Source of the DNA: JBLIOB01 sp047639575
GTDB lineage: Bacteria; Bacteroidota; Bacteroidia; Flavobacteriales_D; Parvicellaceae
Reading direction: 5' to 3'
NCBI GenBank assembly: GCA_047639575.1
Contig: JBLIOB010000286.1
Location: forward strand, 1 to 5,492
DNA length: 5,492 nucleotides
The notes under the pieces were generated by a model, which worked only from the letters and a program-made list of their open reading frames with translations, was not told the origin of the DNA and made no database searches. Of the stretch, positions 1 through 5,492 are shown one piece after another; position 1 is the first letter of the stretch; each line of letters opens with the position of its first letter. The position numbers were made by a program, and so were the translations under genes.

Positions 1-30
1 CAGGATGACATTCTAGAAATAAAATGGCAT

Positions 31-63
31 AAAAAAGCCCGATCAAATAGTTGATCGGGCTTT
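31..63 (-). terminator. Rho-independent terminator of pnp
   Basis: The two arms AAAGCCCGATCAA (34-46) and TTGATCGGGCTTT (51-63) form a perfect 13-bp stem around the four-base loop ATAG. Read on the minus strand, the hairpin lies 20 bases past the pnp stop codon and is followed by a run of T (complement of the A run at 31-36), the layout of an intrinsic terminator. On the plus strand the hairpin is followed only by TTTGAATTC, so it should work mainly in the pnp direction. Bases 1-30 beyond it show nothing recognisable. Confidence 0.93.
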
Positions 64-83
64 GAATTCTAATTTGATTCAGA

Positions 84-2231
84 TTACTCCGCTTTTTCAG
101 CAGTTTCTGGTTTTGGAAGAAGAACTTTTCTAGAAAGCTTTAACTTCTTTGTCTTAGGATCCTTGCTCAATACTTTGAACTTAACAACATCTCCTTCTGA
201 CAATGCGTCTTCTACTTTATCTAATCTTCCCCATTCAATTTCAGAAATGTGAAGTAAACCATCTACACCAGGAACAACTTCAACAAAAGCTCCATAAGGC
301 ATGATTGATTTTACTTTCCCTTCGTAAATTTCACCTACTTCAGCAGAAGGAGGGAATGCGATTGTCTTGATTTCAGAAACAGCAGCTCTCATTTTCTCAG
401 CATCAGCCGAAGAAATTTGAACCATACCTTGACCGTCTTCCAATTCTTCAATTGTAATCATAGTCTCAGTTCTCTTCTGAATATCTTGGATCACTTTTCC
501 ACCAGGGCCGATAATTGCTCCGATGCAATCGTTTGGTACAGTGAATGATTCCATTCTTGGAACATGCTCCTTGTAATCTTCTCTAGGTGCAGACATGGTT
601 TTAGCCATCTCCCCTAAAATATGAAGTCTACCTTCTCTAGCTTGCAATAAAGCTTCTTCCAAAATATCGTAAGATAATCCGTCAACTTTGATGTCCATCT
701 GACAAGCAGTAATTCCATCAACAGTTCCAGTTACTTTGAAATCCATATCTCCTAGGTGATCTTCATCTCCTAATATGTCAGAAAGTACAGCGTATTTACC
801 TTGATCATCTGCAATTAATCCCATTGCGATACCAGAAACTGATTTCTTAAGCGGAATACCAGCATCTAACAATGCTAATGTTCCAGCACATACAGTTGCC
901 ATTGAAGACGAACCGTTAGATTCAAGAATATCAGAAACGATTCTAATAGTATAAGGACAAACTTCTTTTTCAGGAAGCATTCCTCTTAGTGCTCTAAGAG
1001 CAAGGTTACCATGTCCAATTTCTCTTCTTGATACTCCTCTAATAGGTCTAGCTTCTCCAGTTGAGAATGGAGGGAAGTTATAATGTAAAAGGAAATCACT
1101 TTCTCCTTTGAACATTGCACCATCCAATAATTGCTTATCCATCTTACCACCCAAAGTAACCGAAGTTAAAGATTGAGTTTCACCTCTTGTGAATACTGCA
1201 GAACCGTGTGGTCCTGGCAAGTAATTTACCTCACTCCAGATAGGACGAATTTGATTCATTTCTCTACCGTCAAGTCTAATTCTTTCATCAAGAACAACTC
1301 TTCTCACTGCAGTTTTTTGAGCAGATTTGAAATATCCTTTAATTTGGAATGCCCATTCAGCTTTCACTTCATCAGAAAGTTCTGCCATTACTTCGTCCTT
1401 TACAGCACCAAATAATTCAGCTCTTTTATATTTATCTGCTAAACCTTGCTTGGCAACGTCATAGCATTTTTGGTAAGCTAATTCAAGAATCTGAGCTTTC
1501 AGCTCGTCATTATGATTTTCATGCTTATAATCTCTAGTTGGTTTCTTTCCGAAATCAGCAGCAAGATCTAATTGAAGTTGACATTGTTGCTTAATAGCTC
1601 CGTGTGCCGCTTTAATAGCTTCTAACATATCAGCTTCAGAGCATTCTGCGAATTCTCCTTCAACCATCATGATATTATCCATAGTAGCTGCAACAATGAT
1701 GTTTAAATCACATTCTGCTATTTGCTCGATTGTAGGATTAAGAATCATCTTACCATCAATTCTACCAATTCTTACTTCTGATACTGCTTCCGCGATAGGA
1801 ATGTCTGAACATTGTAACGCTGCTGATGCAGCAAAACAAGCTAGTGCGTCAGGTGCGTCAACCTTATCCGAAGACACTAATTGAATCATTACCTGTGTAT
1901 CACCATGATAATCGTCTGGGAAAAGAGGTCTTAAAGCTCTATCCACTAATCTCATTGTTAAGATTTCAGCATCAGAAGGTCTCGCTTCTCTCTTCAAAAA
2001 TCCACCTGGAAATCTTCCTGTAGAAGCATACTGCTCTCTATAGTCGATTGTTAATGGCATGAAGTCCATGTCTGCTCTTGCATCGTAGTTTGATACTACA
2101 TGTGCTAATATTACTGTTCCGCCCATTCTCACTTCCACGGAACCGTGAGATTGCTTAGCCAATTTTCCTGTTTCTACTGAGATAGTCCGACCATCTCCTA
2201 GGCTAATACTTTTTTTTACTCCTAAATTCAT
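84..2231 (-). CDS. pnp: Polyribonucleotide nucleotidyltransferase (PNPase)
   Basis: Phosphorolytic 3'-to-5' exoribonuclease of the cytoplasm. It degrades RNA to nucleoside diphosphates using phosphate, can also add tails in reverse, and works as a ring-shaped trimer. At 715 residues it is close to the family's usual length (about 711 in E. coli) and all domains are present. The first RNase PH-like core (about 1-150) contains the RNA-binding GGFLKREARPSD loop (76-87). An all-helical linker covers about 240-310. The second RNase PH core (about 315-550) carries HGSAVFTRGETQ (342-353), the phosphate-binding SNGSSSMA (438-445) and the catalytic stretch DILGDEDHLGDMDFK. Within that stretch D491, D497 and K499 match E. 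coli D486, D492 and K494. A KH domain follows, with its GPGG loop at 575-578, then an S1 domain (about 632-703) and a short acidic tail. The ATG start gives the family's usual N-terminus, and no Shine-Dalgarno sequence is visible. The gene lies downstream of rpsO and ends at a strong terminator. Confidence 0.98.
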   Translation of the reverse strand: MNLGVKKSISLGDGRTISVETGKLAKQSHGSVEVRMGGTVILAHVVSNYDARADMDFMPLTIDYREQYASTGRFPGGFLKREARPSDAEILTMRLVDRALRPLFPDDYHGDTQVMIQLVSSDKVDAPDALACFAASAALQCSDIPIAEAVSEVRIGRIDGKMILNPTIEQIAECDLNIIVAATMDNIMMVEGEFAECSEADMLEAIKAAHGAIKQQCQLQLDLAADFGKKPTRDYKHENHNDELKAQILELAYQKCYDVAKQGLADKYKRAELFGAVKDEVMAELSDEVKAEWAFQIKGYFKSAQKTAVRRVVLDERIRLDGREMNQIRPIWSEVNYLPGPHGSAVFTRGETQSLTSVTLGGKMDKQLLDGAMFKGESDFLLHYNFPPFSTGEARPIRGVSRREIGHGNLALRALRGMLPEKEVCPYTIRIVSDILESNGSSSMATVCAGTLALLDAGIPLKKSVSGIAMGLIADDQGKYAVLSDILGDEDHLGDMDFKVTGTVDGITACQMDIKVDGLSYDILEEALLQAREGRLHILGEMAKTMSAPREDYKEHVPRMESFTVPNDCIGAIIGPGGKVIQDIQKRTETMITIEELEDGQGMVQISSADAEKMRAAVSEIKTIAFPPSAEVGEIYEGKVKSIMPYGAFVEVVPGVDGLLHISEIEWGRLDKVEDALSEGDVVKFKVLSKDPKTKKLKLSRKVLLPKPETAEKAE

Positions 2232-2251
2232 AATTATCTATATATGTAAAC

Positions 2252-2297
2252 AAAAAAGGGGCGTTTTACATACCGCCATTCGGTATGCAAAAGCCCC
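2252..2297 (-). terminator. Terminator-like hairpin between rpsO and pnp (possible attenuator)
   Basis: On the minus strand GGGGCTTTTGCATACCG (2297-2281) pairs with the segment 2275-2258. This gives a stem of about 17 bp with one G-U pair, one bulged C and a five-base loop, its base being GGGGC/GCCCC. Six T (complement of A at 2252-2257) follow directly, so it has the full form of an intrinsic terminator. It lies 64 bases after the rpsO stop and ends only 20 bases before the pnp ATG. It therefore either ends most rpsO transcripts or forms the 5' leader structure of pnp mRNA. No TAnnTTTG promoter was found between it and pnp, so pnp probably relies on read-through. Confidence 0.85.
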
Positions 2298-2361
2298 CTC
2301 TAAAAAATCTTTGAAAATCCTTCCGACCCAGATATATTATTTAAGTGAGTCAGAATACGGA

Positions 2362-2631
2362 TTATCTTCTTAAATCTAATTTCTTAACAATCTCTCTATA
2401 ACGAGCAATGTCAGTCTGTTTTAAGAAGTCTAATTGTCTTCTTCTTTTACTAACCAAACGAATCAATGACCGTTGAGTGTTGTAGTCTTTTTTGTTGTTC
2501 TTCAAATGACCAGTTAAATGATCTATTCTATAGGAGAACATTGCAATTTGACCTTCTGAATTTCCGGTGTCAGCTTCGCTTTTACCGTGCTCTTTAAAAA
2601 ACTCTATTTTCTTCTCTTGTGTAAGATACAT
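2362..2631 (-). CDS. rpsO: 30S ribosomal protein S15
   Basis: Small-subunit protein that binds the central domain of 16S rRNA early in assembly and contributes to an intersubunit bridge. At 89 residues it has the normal S15 length. The family signature is clear: TGNSEGQIA (22-30), the RIDHLTGHL helix (35-43), NNKKDYNTQRSL (45-56) and KRRRQLDFLK (62-71), ending in LDLRR. The conserved rRNA-contacting positions H42 and D49 are present. T52 stands at the site that is usually serine (HHSRRGL in E. coli); from recall, NT here is common in Bacteroidota. The MYLT start is also typical of that phylum. There is no Shine-Dalgarno sequence. A strong phylum-type promoter precedes the gene by about 70 bases, and pnp follows after a terminator-like hairpin. 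Confidence 0.98.
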   Translation of the reverse strand: MYLTQEKKIEFFKEHGKSEADTGNSEGQIAMFSYRIDHLTGHLKNNKKDYNTQRSLIRLVSKRRRQLDFLKQTDIARYREIVKKLDLRR

Positions 2632-2667
2632 GCCAATACTTTTAAGTAATTCTTATGTGAATCTGTT

Positions 2668-2700
2668 AACCGTTCCAGCCCTTCTGGCGAGAATCGGGTT
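2668..2700 (-). promoter_or_regulatory. Possible hairpin in the rpsO mRNA leader
   Basis: The predicted rpsO transcript would begin at about 2695-2700, leaving a leader of roughly 65-70 bases. Its first part can fold into two stacked stems: an outer one of AACC(C)G with CGGTT (2700-2695 with 2672-2668, one bulged C) and an inner one of CCAG with CTGG (2687-2684 with 2678-2675) around AAGGG. Ribosomal protein S15 represses its own mRNA through leader structures in several bacteria, and those structures differ between phyla. This fold is short and was found by eye, so an autoregulatory role is only a suggestion. Confidence 0.3.
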
Positions 2701-2701
2701 G

Positions 2702-2732
2702 CAAATATAAATAAAGTTATTCTATTACCAAC
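2702..2732 (-). promoter_or_regulatory. Bacteroidota-type promoter of rpsO (GTTG-N19-TATATTTG)
   Basis: On the minus strand, TATATTTG (2709-2702) matches the Bacteroidota -7 consensus TAnnTTTG at every fixed position. GTTG (2732-2729) lies exactly 19 bases upstream and matches the TTTG -33 element at three of four bases. The stretch between is AT-rich. Transcription would start a few bases downstream, at about 2695-2700, some 65-70 bases before the rpsO ATG. The -33 element lies only 12 bases past the stop codon of the preceding gene, and no terminator separates the two, so read-through from that gene is also possible. Confidence 0.82.
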
Positions 2733-2744
2733 GTTTACAGGGTA

Positions 2745-3185
2745 TTATTGGCAGAGGTCGAAGTCGTTATTATTGTCAAGTCTAAAGCCGTAGTTGGTCA
2801 TTTCCAAATAATGAATCCCTATGGGCAGATATCGATTTCCTCTGGAAACAACAATTCTCAATTGTCCTGCATGGTAGGAATAAGATCCAATGAATTGTAA
2901 ATATCTGTAGAATACAAGCGATTCACGCAATAGTGGGTCACTGCAAGACAGGTTAGTTCTTAAAGAATAAATGGTGCCGTCTTCTTTTAAATGCCAGTAT
3001 ACTTCTACCGGATTCGATCCTTCTATTACATAATTACAGGCGTAAATGCCTAAAGCTGGTTTTTTCTTGATCGTAATAGTACCTGATGTTCCTGTGGAAT
3101 CTTGACTATAACTAATGCCCGTTATAAACGTTAACGCTAGTAGAATACTTTTGTAAATATGGACTGATTTGACTGAAAACATCAT
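2745..3185 (-). CDS. Small exported protein of unknown function
   Basis: I do not recognise this 146-residue protein. It begins with a clear Sec signal peptide: basic residues K6 and K12, hydrophobic core SILLALTFITGIS, and a likely cleavage after SYS (about residue 27, before QDS). There is no lipobox cysteine, so the mature form of about 119 residues should be periplasmic or secreted. After a Thr/Ser/Gly-rich linker (28-38) the rest alternates polar and hydrophobic residues in short beta-like runs separated by turns (YWHLKEDGTIYSL, GQLRIVVSRG, IHYLEMTNYGF). This resembles small lipocalin-like or other beta-barrel domains, but that is a fold impression, not a match. Cysteines at 50, 81 and 145 could form one disulfide. 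Two ATGs stand in tandem, and either could be the start. It lies 24 bases after the preceding gene on the same strand, so co-transcription is likely. Confidence 0.72.
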   Translation of the reverse strand: MMFSVKSVHIYKSILLALTFITGISYSQDSTGTSGTITIKKKPALGIYACNYVIEGSNPVEVYWHLKEDGTIYSLRTNLSCSDPLLRESLVFYRYLQFIGSYSYHAGQLRIVVSRGNRYLPIGIHYLEMTNYGFRLDNNNDFDLCQ

Positions 3186-3187
3186 TA

Positions 3188-3195
3188 CAAAAGTA
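3188..3195 (-). promoter_or_regulatory. Possible -7 promoter element next to the exported-protein start
   Basis: TACTTTTG on the minus strand fits TAnnTTTG completely and ends two bases before the first ATG of the exported-protein gene. A transcript from it would begin at about the tandem ATGs and so be leaderless or nearly so. No TTTG or TTG lies at the expected 19-21 bases upstream, so this may be a chance match, and the gene may instead be read through from upstream. Confidence 0.3.
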
Positions 3196-3209
3196 CTTGA
3201 AATCCTGAA

Positions 3210-3665
3210 CTACCGTAATTGCAAGTAGGCAAAGATAGATGGCACTGTAACTGTAATAGCGGTTATAATAACCGCTAAGCTGAATTTTGTTTTCTTTTCT
3301 TTAACGTCATCACAATCATAACAGGTTTTAACTCCAAGCATAACAGCTTCTGGGTTGTAGGTTACTAATTGATCTTTGTAGTTTCCTGAGGTCTCCAATC
3401 CTTTGTTTTCTTTCATTAAAAGAGGTGCTCTTTTCAATTCGTCTACTCTGTATTTATAGGCCAATGTTTTTTCTTCACTTGCATTCAGTTCATTAATATG
3501 ATATGACTCAACTCCTAAGGTGTCAGTAACTTCTTGTTGGGTCATTCCTAACTTAACTTCGAAAGTATTGTCAACGGAAGAATATTTAGGTGCTGGATAA
3601 TGCAACTGGATGCAAAGACTAGAATTAGCAAGGTTATGATTAAGATGGATGGTTTCATACGTCAA
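3210..3665 (-). CDS. Small membrane-anchored protein with a BamE-like GMTxxEV motif; start uncertain
   Basis: Function unknown. The protein shown has 151 residues from a TTG start. The segment VKLGMTQQEVTDTLG (37-51) matches the first helix motif of the BamE/SmpA-OmlA fold (typically GMTxxEVxxxLG), which occurs in many small Bacteroidota envelope proteins. A polar, probably beta-strand part follows (KTLAYKYRVDEL, YKDQLVTYNPEAVML), then TCYDCDD with a CxxC pair (C115, C118), a lysine-rich patch (KEKKTK) and a single hydrophobic helix (about 129-147) ending at the C-terminus. No signal peptide is visible from this start, so it would be tail-anchored. The frame stays open for 49 more codons upstream (to 3812) without ATG, GTG or TTG, so the true N-terminus may be longer, or the gene's 5' end may be damaged. 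It precedes the exported-protein gene by 24 bases. Confidence 0.6.
   Translation of the reverse strand: MTYETIHLNHNLANSSLCIQLHYPAPKYSSVDNTFEVKLGMTQQEVTDTLGVESYHINELNASEEKTLAYKYRVDELKRAPLLMKENKGLETSGNYKDQLVTYNPEAVMLGVKTCYDCDDVKEKKTKFSLAVIITAITVTVPSIFAYLQLR
3257..3277. repeat. Perfect 21-base palindrome inside the membrane-anchor coding region
   Basis: The arms TAGCGGTTAT (3257-3266) and ATAACCGCTA (3268-3277) are exact reverse complements around a single central A. The palindrome falls in the codons for the C-terminal membrane helix (LAVIITA) of the upstream small gene, about 72 bases before the start of the exported-protein gene. No T run follows on either strand, so it is not an intrinsic terminator. 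It could be an operator for a dimeric regulator, an mRNA hairpin (seven to eight base pairs with a small loop), or chance. A tandem CTGTAA repeat (3246-3257) lies alongside. Confidence 0.55.
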
Positions 3666-3922
3666 ATCTAACCTTTTCGGAGCGTAGGATTCATGAGCGA
3701 AATTACTTTGAACTTCTTTTCGTTTTATCGCTTCAAAAACCTTCGAGATACAAATACGCCATCCTCTCGTTTTGCTTTGAATATTAGGTAATGTATTCCC
3801 GAAGAACAGTCCTTAAGCCCAGTAAACAGAAGAAAACCCCAGATAACCCATATTCCTTAACTCTTGTACTCAGATTCGTATAATTACTATCTAGTCCACT
3901 CACGGAATTAGAAAACTAACCA
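3666..3922. other. Divergent upstream region, possible gene remnant
   Basis: This stretch of about 257 bases separates the protease gene (plus strand) from the small-gene cluster (minus strand), so it should contain both sets of start signals. I see no convincing TTTG-N19-TAnnTTTG promoter in either direction. TAGATTTG (3670-3663, minus) fits the -7 element but overlaps the TTG assigned as the start of the neighbouring gene and lacks a -33 partner. On the minus strand three staggered frames are open: 3666-3812 (no start codon), 3728-3856 (43 codons, hydrophobic then basic, no standard start) and 3784-3903 (39 residues from a GTG). Together they could be a decayed or mis-sequenced N-terminal coding region. 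No RNA gene, strong hairpin or mobile-element end is visible. Confidence 0.5.
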
Positions 3923-5492
3923 TTGATAAAATATATAGTAGAAATTGTTTTTATAGTCGCAGCGGTAGTCTTAGTCGTACTGTTTTTTATACAAGGAGCA
4001 AAGGTCCTTAAACAAGAAAAGGCATCACGAAAGTGGTATCAATTAACTTCGTTTCGTTATCTGTTTATTATCTGTGTAGTAGGTGTAAGCTCATTTATTT
4101 ATGCCTATGGATTTACCTCTGCACCTGACCGTTCAACTTCAGACTTAAACTTAAAGTGGACCCAAAAATTCCATAGATATGGAATGGAGTATAACGAGTA
4201 TCAAAGGATGATGCTAAATGATACGGCAAATTTAGATTTGAATTATCTGCACGTTTGTAAGTTTCGGGCTTTTGTAAATAGTTTGGATCATCCAGATGGA
4301 GTAGATAAAATCTGGTGGGATCGCAAATCAGAATGGATCACTGATTATTACGAACGCTTGCTTCATTCAGAAGATTCTGCTATGGTAGAAATAGCAAATT
4401 TGTGCTTAGCAAACCATTATTTAACCTTAAACAGCACGAATTACTGCGATAGACATCTTGTTCAATTAACTGATAAGTCATCAGGTTATTATTTTCTAAC
4501 AAAAGGGGCTAACAATTTAAATTCTGGAGCTTATAGCCAAATCAATCAGGCTGAGGCTGATTTGAGAATGGCCCAAACTTTAGGGCAAGATTCGGCTGCC
4601 ACCAACGAACTGGCAAAGTTGTATTATTATTTTCATGAAAATGATAAACTGAATAATCTTTGCCTTGAGAACGTGTCCAACGATTATATTGATTCTTATC
4701 TCGTGCAAATTAATGGATTTAAACAGTTTCATTTATTCGATTATTGGAAAGAAATATTTACTAGAGAAACGGAGTCGATCAGTATAATTGGATTTTGTTC
4801 CGCACTGCTCATATTACTACTGTGGCTGTTTTACTTAAGACAGGTTGATATTTACGAGCCCGAAAAATGGAAGTATCTCTTTATGGTTTTTGGCATGGGT
4901 TGTTTATGCCTTTTTCTCATCTATCCAATGGGTGATTTTTTAAGAATGAATTTGTACTTATTTCAGAGTCCAAGTCCAGCAAAAGGGCTTTTACATGATA
5001 TAGTCTCCATAGGCCTGTTAGAAGAGTTGGTAAAAATCATTCCGGTTTTAATCATGATAAAATTTACCAAAGCAGTAAATGAGCCAATTGACTACATTGT
5101 TTATTCCTGCGTTTCAGCCTTAGCGTTTTCATTCGTGGAGAATATTGGGTATATAGAATACCACGAAACTTATAACATTGCAGGGCGTGGATTTGCATCT
5201 GCAGTTTCGCATATGGCTTTGACTTCTATAATTGGATATGGTTTAATGTTGAGTAAATATGGCAAATTCTCTAAGCCAGGTTTCTATTTCTTTTTCACTT
5301 TGATTCTGGCTGCTATTGCGCACGGTCTGTACGACTTTTGGTTAATCAATGAGTGGGCTGTACGATACTCTTGGGTGACTAATATAATTATGGTGATCCT
5401 TTTTCATTTGCTCTTTACGTTTTTAAACAACGCCCAGAATATTTCCAATTTCTTCAATCCTCAAAAGAAAATCAACAATGTGAACCTTCGTC
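3923..5492 (+). CDS. PrsW-family intramembrane protease with a large N-terminal domain (partial, runs off the right edge)
   Basis: Polytopic membrane protein, 523 residues visible with no stop before the window ends. Its second half carries the PrsW glutamic intramembrane protease core: LLEELVK (E367, E368, K371, the EExxK motif), FSFVENIGY (E406, N407), AVSHMAL (H430) and AAIAHGLYDFW (H467, D471), all in predicted membrane helices. PrsW enzymes cut within the membrane; in Bacillus subtilis PrsW starts degradation of anti-sigma factor RsiW. Here two helices (about 4-23 and 44-64) are followed by a soluble region of about 220 residues (65-286), then helices at about 287-308, 316-336, 352-382, 389-410, 425-441, 450-473 and 482-497. 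The soluble region is helix-rich and loosely resembles TPR repeats (for example AEADLRMAQTLGQDSAA). The start is TTG at 3923, because TAA at 3917 closes the frame, the first helix begins directly after the TTG, and the first in-frame ATG (4184) would remove both N-terminal helices. No Shine-Dalgarno sequence is seen, only an A-rich upstream stretch. The substrate is unknown. Confidence 0.88.
   Translation, partial: MIKYIVEIVFIVAAVVLVVLFFIQGAKVLKQEKASRKWYQLTSFRYLFIICVVGVSSFIYAYGFTSAPDRSTSDLNLKWTQKFHRYGMEYNEYQRMMLNDTANLDLNYLHVCKFRAFVNSLDHPDGVDKIWWDRKSEWITDYYERLLHSEDSAMVEIANLCLANHYLTLNSTNYCDRHLVQLTDKSSGYYFLTKGANNLNSGAYSQINQAEADLRMAQTLGQDSAATNELAKLYYYFHENDKLNNLCLENVSNDYIDSYLVQINGFKQFHLFDYWKEIFTRETESISIIGFCSALLILLLWLFYLRQVDIYEPEKWKYLFMVFGMGCLCLFLIYPMGDFLRMNLYLFQSPSPAKGLLHDIVSIGLLEELVKIIPVLIMIKFTKAVNEPIDYIVYSCVSALAFSFVENIGYIEYHETYNIAGRGFASAVSHMALTSIIGYGLMLSKYGKFSKPGFYFFFTLILAAIAHGLYDFWLINEWAVRYSWVTNIIMVILFHLLFTFLNNAQNISNFFNPQKKINNVNLR

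Noticed and set aside
1173..2023. Several plus-strand open frames of 62-80 codons
   Set aside because: They lie wholly antisense to the conserved pnp gene, have no recognisable domains, and are explained by its codon pattern.
3693..3791. Plus-strand frame of 32 residues beginning MSEITLNFFSF
   Set aside because: Very short, without a promoter or ribosome-binding signal, and the complement of the open minus-strand extension of the neighbouring gene; nothing supports expression.
3864..3884. TTG followed by TATAAT upstream of the protease gene as a promoter
   Set aside because: Spacing is far too short, and the hexamer does not fit the TAnnTTTG consensus expected in this phylum.
3784..3903. 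Minus-strand frame of 39 residues from GTG with a hydrophobic stretch (GVFFCLLGL)
   Set aside because: Could be a small membrane protein, but it overlaps two other open frames, has a non-ATG start and no promoter; kept only as part of the possible remnant.
1..5492. Search for CRISPR repeats, insertion-sequence ends, tRNA genes and a phage or defence cassette
   Set aside because: No regularly spaced repeats, terminal inverted repeats with a transposase, cloverleaf-like sequences or recognisable defence domains were seen by eye.

Overview
The window looks like a piece of a low-GC Bacteroidota genome, probably from the Flavobacteriales side of the phylum, although the rank below phylum is a guess. 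The evidence is the S15 sequence (MYLT start, TGNSEGQIA and KRRRQLDFLK motifs), a textbook Bacteroidota promoter (GTTG, 19 bases, TATATTTG) in front of rpsO, and the absence of Shine-Dalgarno sequences before the genes.

Layout. From right to left on the minus strand come two small genes of unknown function (3210-3665 and 2745-3185), then rpsO (ribosomal protein S15, 2362-2631) and pnp (polynucleotide phosphorylase, 84-2231). A strong intrinsic terminator closes pnp at 31-63. A second terminator-like hairpin (2252-2297) sits between rpsO and pnp, only about 20 bases before the pnp start codon. On the plus strand, a PrsW-type intramembrane protease starts at about 3923 and runs off the right edge. 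It was easy to miss because it begins with TTG and has no stop codon in the window. The 257 bases between it and the minus-strand genes (3666-3922) are the divergent upstream region. No confident gene was found there, but several reading frames resemble broken coding sequence.

How the genes relate. rpsO-pnp is a conserved ribosome and RNA-decay pairing. Its order and the hairpin between the genes parallel the enterobacterial operon, so terminator read-through from the rpsO promoter may set PNPase levels. The left part of the window is ordinary housekeeping DNA. The right part is less well known: a membrane protease with a large N-terminal, possibly repeat-like domain, divergent from a small C-terminally membrane-anchored protein with a BamE-like GMTxxEV motif and a small exported protein. 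All three are envelope proteins. That they act together is inference from proximity only. I found no CRISPR array, insertion sequence, tRNA or clear defence system.
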